Positions 57,821-64,000 of a stretch of 64,000 nt of DNA are shown here, in pieces (within the stretch, counting starts at the first letter, position 1; each line of letters opens with the position of its first letter). Location: assembly GCA_945859605.1 (NCBI GenBank), contig OX243827.1:2895567-2959566 (forward strand), in the 5' to 3' direction. Source of the DNA: Lumbricus rubellus. Lineage: Eukaryota > Annelida > Clitellata > Crassiclitellata > Lumbricidae. The translations under genes were made by a program, and so were the position numbers. The notes beneath the pieces are model-generated. The model saw nothing but the letters and a program-made list of their open reading frames with translations. It ran no database searches and was not told where the DNA came from.

Positions 57821-57869
57821 GTTATTGCCTATAACTATTCGAATCTCTTCGCCCTATATACCTACTGGT

Positions 57870-57955
57870 TGCACTTTGGCAGTGCCAGTCCCAAGCCTGG
57901 ATAAAGGAGGAGAGCAACACTAATCATATTTGAAATGGAAGTGTTGTTAAACAGC
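57870..57955 (+). repeat. SINE family B fragment
   Basis: CCAGTCCCAAGCCTGGATAA, then GGAGGAGAGCAACACTAATC and ATATTTGAAATGG, the tail of the SINE at 46.1 kb. The same sequence is inverted at 58600-58647. Confidence 0.6.
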
Positions 57956-58590
57956 AACAAGCCATCCCTATACTGATAGCCTAATACAGAAACTTTATTG
58001 CTCATTCTAGGTCACCATTAATTTGTTATCTTGTTTAATTAAACTTGATATCAATGGGATGTTTGAATTCAAGTTTGAAATGACATTATGATATATTTGA
58101 TGTTTCATTGTCCTTTTTCATTGCTTTCTTCATCTATTTTGTGCGATTAAATCGTTATCTTCAACTTGATTCATTCGAACCTTGTTCAATATAATATTTG
58201 CGTCTTTTCTGCAGATAACTCCTTGTGCTTTATAGGATCTTTTTCTCTGTTAATACGAGTATCATCAGCCTTTTTCTTTAGAATGATTTTCGCTGTACAG
58301 GATTGCTTCTACAACTGCACAAATTCATTTACAACTGCACAAATTCATTTGCAACTGCACATTTTGTGTAGAACTTCATGTTGAAAAAACCTGTAGAAGA
58401 GGGGAGGCATTCAGTGGGGAGGTACCTATCACAACAAATGCTCTGAGTCAATAATAATTAATCTTTCATTAAAAGCCTGGTTTTCCAGGGTATGTTCTAG
58501 GTAGAGCTTTCTTTTGACTGTTGTGTAGCTTTTACAGAAAGAATCTTGAAAGCTGAATATTGTCTCTTCTTGTTACATGTTTAACGGCAC
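57956..58590. other. Unassigned DNA
   Basis: A triplicated CAACTGCACAAATTCATTT motif lies at 58311-58360. No gene recognised. Confidence 0.4.
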
Positions 58591-58645
58591 TGTCACATCA
58601 TCGATGATTAGTGTTGCCCTCCTCCTTTATCCAGGCTTGGGAGTC

Positions 58646-59041
58646 CAGGCCCGGCCTTAGGGCAAGGCGAGCGAGGCAACCGCCTTGGGCCCCGCGCTTC
58701 CAGGGGCCCCGCGCTGCTGGCTATAATTTTTTTCTTTGTCGATATTGACAATGGTTACGACTTACATGTAAGTCGTATAACGACTATTCTTGCAGTCAAG
58801 TTGCCACGCGAATGTGACATGGTGATTTTGAAAGAACGAAACTTAAGGCGAGTCACACCTAGCTTACTTTTTATGTTTTAAAATAGTGCTCTTAGCTAAA
58901 AAAAATTGGGAAACAACGTCAAGTGTCTCATCTTAGATGACTCTCCCCCACCAGGGCCGTATTAACAGGAAATCAACTGCATAAATTAATGCTTAAGGAC
59001 CCGATGCTGCCTTGGGCCCCGCAAACCCTAGGGCCGGGCCT
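58646..59041. mobile_element. hAT-type MITE with CAGGCCCGGCC ends
   Basis: Left CAGGCCCGGCCTTAGGGCAA, right CCTAGGGCCGGGCCTG, with inner blocks CCTTGGGCCCCGC at both ends. It is inserted in a SINE family B copy: CTTGGGAG on the left (58638-58645) and CTTGGGAC on the right (from 59042). The uninterrupted sequence is seen, inverted, at 57882-57897, which supports an insertion with a duplication of about 8 bases. Confidence 0.8.
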
Positions 59042-59311
59042 GCTTGGGACTGGCACTGGCTGAATGCGGAGAAAAAGTTGAATATTGTCTAGTACATTGC
59101 TGGGCATCCTGTCATCATCGTCAGATACTTGATACAAGTCAGATACTTGATACAAGTCAGATACTTGATACACGTTTCAAGTGTCACTTTGTTTGCCCAC
59201 TCATCTCTGAGTGTGGTCGGTCAATTCACAATTTCACAGCCACGTTTAATACCACCCCACCAACCAACAACTAAGGGTCAGGTTGAACTGCTTCTTCCTA
59301 AGCCAGACATC

Positions 59312-59395
59312 ATCATCTGCATCATCATCATTATCATCATCATCATCATTATCATCATCATCATCATCATCATCATCTGCATCATCATAATCTGC
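59312..59395. repeat. (ATC)n microsatellite
   Basis: About 80 bases of CAT/ATC repeats with a few TTA and TGC interruptions. The poly-Ile peptide is an artefact. Confidence 0.95.
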
Positions 59396-59664
59396 AGCTG
59401 CTGACATCTTGTTTACACCAGTTACGCTTTGCTTTGTGCAGATGTCTGAGTCTTCACAGCAAATCTAGCCAAAGAATTTTAACATAATAATAATATTCGA
59501 CCGTTGTGTCAATACTTTGAGCACTGTGTTGTGAAACGACTGCAAAAACATCAGAAGGAGGAGACCTTGATTTCAAGTGCTTGATGATCTTAATCATACT
59601 TGCCAAATTCTGCGTTGCGCATTTAGACTGAGCTTTTCCATCAATTTGTTACGTATGTATGCAT

Positions 59665-59882
59665 GTGCACTTGTTATAGCGTCCCTTCAAGATCTACTCA
59701 GAAGCGCTCTCGACGGCAGCGCAGACACTGCATCGGAGTTTCACAGTGAAGCGCTAAGCAATTGCGAGTGAAGGAATTTCCCAAGGTCCCTACGTGGCGA
59801 CTTGAGGTGGATTCGAACCTGTAACCCTCCGGCTGCAAGGCAATGGACATAGAACATACCCTCTGCACCACTGTGCCCCATA
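59665..59882 (-). mobile_element. tRNA-derived SINE (family A), copy 1
   Basis: Read on the minus strand, the head has an A-box-like TGGTGCAGAGGGTA and a canonical B-box GGTTCGAATCC (complement of 59809-59819). The body has CCTTGGG-AATTCCTTCACTCGC, and the tail GAGAGCGCTTCTGAGTAG, CTTGAAGGGACGCTATAAC. The same tail ends the CREB 3' untranslated region. Confidence 0.8.
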
Positions 59883-59914
59883 TATATGACTATTTATTTT
59901 GTTTGTTTGTATGT

Positions 59915-60106
59915 GCACTTGTTATAGCGCCCCTTCAAGCTCGTGCTACTCAGAGGCACTCCCGAATGCAGAGAGGACACTGCATAGAAGTTTCACGCCG
60001 AAGCGCTGAGCATTTTTTATGAGTGAAGGACTTGCCCAAGGTCCTTACGTGGTGAGGTGGATTCGAACCTTCCGGCTCCGAGGCAACGATGCCACCACGC
60101 CCCACG
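59915..60106 (-). mobile_element. tRNA-derived SINE (family A), copy 2
   Basis: Same orientation and order as copy 1: B-box at the complement of 60059-60069, then CCTTGGGCAAGTCCTTCACTC, AGCGCTTCGGCG, GCCTCTGAGTAG-type sequence, CTTGAAGGGGCGCTATAAC. It lies only about 35 bases from copy 1. Confidence 0.8.
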
Positions 60107-60332
60107 AGTGAATTCGCTGTTTTTCCCTAACATGTTCTGCTGTTCAAAGTTTCCGTATATATCCGTTCTGTATAAATCCATCAGATCATTCCCATCAATG
60201 CTCAGACCTATCAGCCATACTTTGCTTCTGTTTTGTTTTTATTTTCTATGATAAAGATGTGACACAAGAAGAGTTTGTTGTTTGCTTAATATTTGTGCTG
60301 AGTCAGCATGCTGCTGCTGCTGCTGTGCCTAG

Positions 60333-60418
60333 CCAATCAGCGCTTAAGCCGCTTACCACGATTCGAATGCAGCAGGAGAGACCTGGAAATCTTTATTATT
60401 ATCAAGTTCTGCGAGATG
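60333..60418 (+). other. Possible coding exon of an unrecognised gene
   Basis: Bounded by a splice acceptor (CTGCTGCTGTGCCTAG) and a GTAATC donor. One frame reads TTIRMQQERPGNLYYYQVL. I do not recognise the protein. The exon might belong to a gene starting at the CG-rich block at 52 kb. Weak evidence: no joining exon was found. Confidence 0.25.
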
Positions 60419-60419
60419 G

Positions 60420-62109
60420 TAATCTGACTTGGAAAAGGAAGGCCTTGATTTGATGACATATATTGTAGCACAGTCTTCATTGGCAAACATCATGATTGGA
60501 TGTTTTAATTAATTTTAATTATTTGCTGTCAGGCATTTTTCATCGTCTAGATGCTGCAGCTGCAATCCCTGAAAACTCTTTTTTTTATCGAAGTTGGTAC
60601 GACTAATCTGGAAGTTGGCTTTGTTACATTAATTTTGAGGGTGGCTTTGTCTTGTGTAATTTGAAAGTTCACACTGTTATTTGGATTTGAAGACTGTTAG
60701 CCTTTACCTGGAATTGATACTTTCTCTGCTGTAAGTCTCTCGTTTTGGAAAATTAAAGTGATCTATGAGTGCAAGAGAATCCCTAACCATAACAACAATG
60801 CTTAGAGTAAAACACAATGCAATATTATCATATTTTGAGTTTCTCATCAAAACGTTTTCTTGTAAAAAAAACTTCTGAGAGTTCATAAAACATAAAAGTC
60901 TTTAGTGATGCATGAATTCAGTAAACTATGTCTCGTCGGTCCAGTGAACAAGTAAGAACAACTGTGCCATGTGAAGGACTCGTTGGAGTCTCAAGGTCAT
61001 CTCTACACAATAGCGGTCTGAGAGGAAGAGACCTGCAGCCAGCCATGACCCCTTCTGTCACTACTACAAGCCAGACTTGTCTGATGATGATGAAGTGGTG
61101 TCACACTTTATGTGTTGAATAGAAAAACGTTAGGCTTCAGCAGGTACCTGTGAATTGAGAAGCAGCCAGAACTTTTATTCATTCATTTATTCATTCATAA
61201 ATCATTCGTGTTTCGTGTTAATTAAGAATTGGCGCCAAACAGTCTGGAGTGTTTGTGGTCAGAATGTTTGTTGATAGGAAGAAGGAGGTCTCTATGTACA
61301 GAGACCATGTAATGGTCTACAGCAGTCTTTAAAGGTGCTACTGAAAAACGCTCGTATTATAACGCATTTTAAAAATGTAATAGCGATGATGATGTCAGCA
61401 AAGTAGGCCTAATAACAATAATTCTGTTCATGAATATTGTTGCGCTGACTGACTGACGGCATGTACGAACCTGTGAGTCATATGTACAACATTGCACACA
61501 CGCACACCCACACATATACCCATGCGCGCGCACACACATACACATATACCCATGCATACACATACGCACACATACATACGCACGCACACTTTGTACACAC
61601 CGGAGACAAAGAATTAAGAGTTGGAGAGAGAGAGCAGGCTGCTGCTGCCTTCACTGGGTCACTACTACCAGTCAGTCAGTCAGCCGGACGGACCGACGGA
61701 CGCCCGCTTTGTCCTTGGCTGTGTAAAGACCCCCTCCCGTTCGGGGTGGGAAGTGGTGGGGGGGGGGCTACCGTCCTCCTGTACCAGGGCCTCGTTTTCC
61801 TCAGTCCCACCTACTCGGCACTCGGTTCATATTTTACACCAACAAATTGCAGTCTTTGTTTCCGGTGGCTTGAAGATTCGACCAATGAATGAACGTTTAG
61901 TGGTTATTGAGTGTCTCTGGTAACTGGTAAGACTGCTAAATGTGCTGTGTGTTCTTGTGCTGTGGTGTGTTCATACCATGTTTGTGGAGAATGCATTTCT
62001 GGACCATAGGTAGATTTGAGATTGGATTGGTCTGCAATCAACATCTTTTCACCATATTGAAGAACTGAGAAGGTAAATTGATGCAAATATGTGAATGTAT
62101 TTTGCCTTT

Positions 62110-62142
<33 letters not shown>

Positions 62143-62480
62143 TTGAAATTGCATTAGTTTGTCAGAATCCTGTGTGCCTGGTTCAGTACTAACTGTAAAA
62201 AACTGTTTTATTTGGCAGTGCTGGAGTTGCAAGTATCTCGTAGTTATTCCGTTGAAGAGGTTCTATAATAAATAAGTAAATAGGTGAATAAATAAATAAA
62301 TAAATAAATAAATAGGTGAATAAATAAATAAATAAATGAATAAATAGGTGTCAATAAAAGAATGAATTGCTGATGTCTTGCATTATTCGTGTGATTGCTC
62401 TAAGTTCCAAAATATTACTCTCTAAAATATGGATCCATGCAAATAACATTTTAAATTGTTAATGCTCATAATTATGATGT
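60420..62480. other. Unassigned DNA with simple repeats
   Basis: (CA)n-rich stretch at 61495-61590, (ATC)n at 62112-62142 and (AAAT)n at 62268-62347. A frame from 60928 (MSRRSSEQVRTTVPCEG) has no recognised motif and no clear splice context. No gene called. Confidence 0.45.
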
Positions 62481-62488
62481 CAGTCTAA

Positions 62489-63746
62489 AGCCAGCAAAAT
62501 TCTCCTAAGGGTCATCCTGGAGCGCATTCAAACTAAACTTGACAATGAACTGGCTCCTGAGCAGGCCGGTTTCAGACCCAATCGAGGCACTCGCGATCAG
62601 ATTACGAACCTCCGGATCATCATGGAAAAGGCAAATGAGAGAAGTCAGAATCTCTACTTTTGCTTCATAGATTTTACGAAAGCGTTCGACATGGTGCAAC
62701 ACGGTCAGCTGTGGTTGTCCATGCTGGACATGGGGTTTCCCCCACAACTTGTTCAACTATTGATGAACCTATACAAACAGCATCGAGCAGCTGTTAGGAC
62801 GGATAATATCACCTCCAGCTGGTTCTGCGTTAAAAAAGGCTTTCGGCAAGGTTGTAACATCTCGCCCTGCCTATTTAACATCCTGGCGGAACAGGTAATG
62901 CGCAAGGCGCTTGACGGGTTCAGAGGGGGCTTCAGAATTGGAGGTAGGACCATCAGTAATCTTAGATACGCGGATGACATCCTCTTGATCGCTACATCAC
63001 CAGAGGAACTCCAGGAGCTCGTCAATCGTGTCGAATCCGCTGCCAAGGAGTACGGTTTAAAGATAAATGTTTCAAAGACGAAGGTTATGACCAATACCGA
63101 TAGGATCCTCAGGATTTTTGTCGCGGGCAGTGAACTCATACAAGTGGATAACTTCACATATCTAGGCAGCAAAATTTCAAGCGATGCGACGTGTTCAGTC
63201 GATGTTAAGTCCAGGCTGGCCATGGGTATGGCGGTCATGGTGAAGCTTACGAAAGTCTGGAAAAACAAGTCCATTAGTACTCAAACTAAGCTTCGTTTGA
63301 TGAAATCCTTGGTCTGGTCAGTCGCAACCTATGGTTGCGAATCATGGGTGCTCAAAAAGGCGGAGGAAAAGCAGATACAGAGTTTCGAGAACAAATGTAC
63401 CCGTAAGCTTTTGCGCATTTCTTGGACGCTCAAGCTTACCACAGAGCAGGTTTATCGGCTTGCCGGAACTTCACCAGGGCTCTTGGGTTCCATCAAGGCT
63501 CGCAAACTCTCCTATTTCGGTCATATCATCAGGATTCCCCATGATTGCGTGGAAAAAGCCATTATGCTGGGTCACTTGGAAGGTTATCGACGCAAGGGTA
63601 GACCGCGTATTTGCTGGTTTGACAACATTCTTGCTTGGTCCCGTCTTTCCGGATCCAATCTTCTCGCCGCTGCACGCGATAGGAGGCAGTGGAGAGCTTT
63701 AGTCCATGCATGTGACCAACCGTCGCGCAGCGACGTCGGTGACTGA
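62489..63746 (+). CDS. Partial reverse transcriptase of a non-LTR retrotransposon
   Basis: The frame is open from the insertion edge, well before the first Met at 62622. It begins inside the reverse transcriptase (SKILLRVILERI, QAGFRPNRGTRDQI), then FIDFTKAFD, KKGFRQGCNISPCLFNIL and the active site LRYADDILLI with both Asp. The C-terminal part has KLLRISW, KLSYFGHIIR and RKGRPRICW. It is related to but clearly distinct from the LINE at 8.8 kb. The endonuclease and the first reverse-transcriptase motifs are absent, so it is non-functional despite the intact frame. Confidence 0.88.
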
Positions 63747-63756
63747 CATGACATGA
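62489..63756 (+). mobile_element. 5'-truncated non-LTR retrotransposon insertion, second copy
   Basis: Flanked by CAGTCTAA at 62481-62488 and 63757-63764, read as the target duplication. The 3' end is a short (ATGAC)n run (63746-63756) rather than poly-A. The start lies in the middle of the reverse transcriptase. Confidence 0.85.
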
Positions 63757-63764
63757 CAGTCTAA

Positions 63765-64000
63765 GAGGTGCTCCCCGTGTGAAAATGCGCTGAATGCAAG
63801 ACAATGATCAAAGAGAATGTTGTTCTTTTACCGCTGTCGTATTTTTTTAAACTGAATTGTCTTCAAATGTTTGCGGCTAGACTTGCCAAATGTTATGTTT
63901 TGTTTTGTCTACATTTAATGTGCTGTAATAAATATCTCTGTTATTATGGTGATCTAACGCATCGTCCAAAATACATTGTCTACCTTTTTCATCCTGTAAA
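63765..64000. other. Right edge, unassigned
   Basis: Resembles a 3' untranslated sequence, with AATAAATATCTC near 63927, but no gene can be assigned. Confidence 0.3.

Noticed and set aside
57376..57923. Long open frames of repeated hexapeptides on both strands
   Set aside because: They arise because an 18-bp tandem unit has no stop in several frames; no codon bias or flanking gene structure supports a protein.
59809..60069. tRNA genes suggested by GGATTCGAACC
   Set aside because: Canonical B-box, but the surrounding sequence is a SINE repeated twice with a non-tRNA body.
62753..63274. 173-codon minus-strand frame
   Set aside because: Shadow of the second LINE reverse transcriptase.
1..64000. 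CRISPR arrays, prophage or bacterial operons
   Set aside because: Introns, SINEs and animal gene families show a eukaryotic nuclear sequence; tandem repeats here have no spacer structure.

Overview
This is a gene-poor, repeat-rich stretch of an animal nuclear genome. GT-AG introns, spliced animal gene families (a CREB-type bZIP factor, a RING/B-box protein, a C2H2 zinc-finger protein), tRNA-derived SINEs and many DNA transposons and non-LTR retrotransposons all point that way. The palindrome TAGGCCTA is scattered throughout; I associate this with marine invertebrate deuterostomes (echinoderm or hemichordate), but the assignment is inference. No rRNA gene, functional tRNA gene, CRISPR array or bacterial-type operon was seen.

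Layout. 1-3.6 kb: repeats and unassigned DNA. 3.6-8.35 kb (+): a CREB gene; six coding exons join in phase into a 277-residue protein with the kinase-inducible motif and a C-terminal bZIP, and one intron has a GC-AG boundary. 8.79-10.49 kb (+): a 5'-truncated non-LTR retrotransposon with an open reverse-transcriptase frame. 12.06-13.05 kb: a dead mariner. 13.50-23.33 kb: a nest of transposons, with a hAT-like element containing a second TIR element, containing an 8.5-kb hAT-like element, containing a fourth unit. 23.7-27.6 kb: palindrome-rich repeats and a LINE tail split by a TIR element that itself carries a foldback element.

29.0-35.6 kb (+): the most interesting gene. Six exons join in perfect phase to encode 749 residues with RING, B-box, coiled coil, a macro domain of PARP9/PARP14 type and an OTU cysteine-protease domain. 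A ubiquitin ligase module, an ADP-ribose-binding module and a deubiquitinase module thus sit in one chain.

40.1-43.5 kb (-): a single-exon C2H2 zinc-finger gene whose 5' coding end is split by a 1.37-kb hAT-like insertion with a perfect 8-bp target duplication; the apparent start codon lies in the transposon end. 43.7-46.3 kb: hAT MITEs, a C-rich repeat and a SINE. 47.0-51.2 kb (-): a decayed CR1/L2-type LINE interrupted by a foldback element with arrays of 15-bp units in its arms. 52.0-52.7 kb: a CG-rich block ending in a splice donor, possibly the first exon of a gene running right. 55.8-56.9 kb: a Ginger-like element with long terminal inverted repeats. 57.44-57.82 kb: 21 exact-length copies of an 18-bp palindromic unit. 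58.6-60.1 kb: a hAT MITE and two tRNA-SINEs. 62.5-63.76 kb (+): a second 5'-truncated LINE with an open reverse-transcriptase frame.

Three host genes are supported: CREB, the RING/B-box/macro/OTU gene and the interrupted zinc-finger gene. They do not form a pathway with one another. Exon boundaries come from reading splice sites and phase by eye; there is no transcript evidence.
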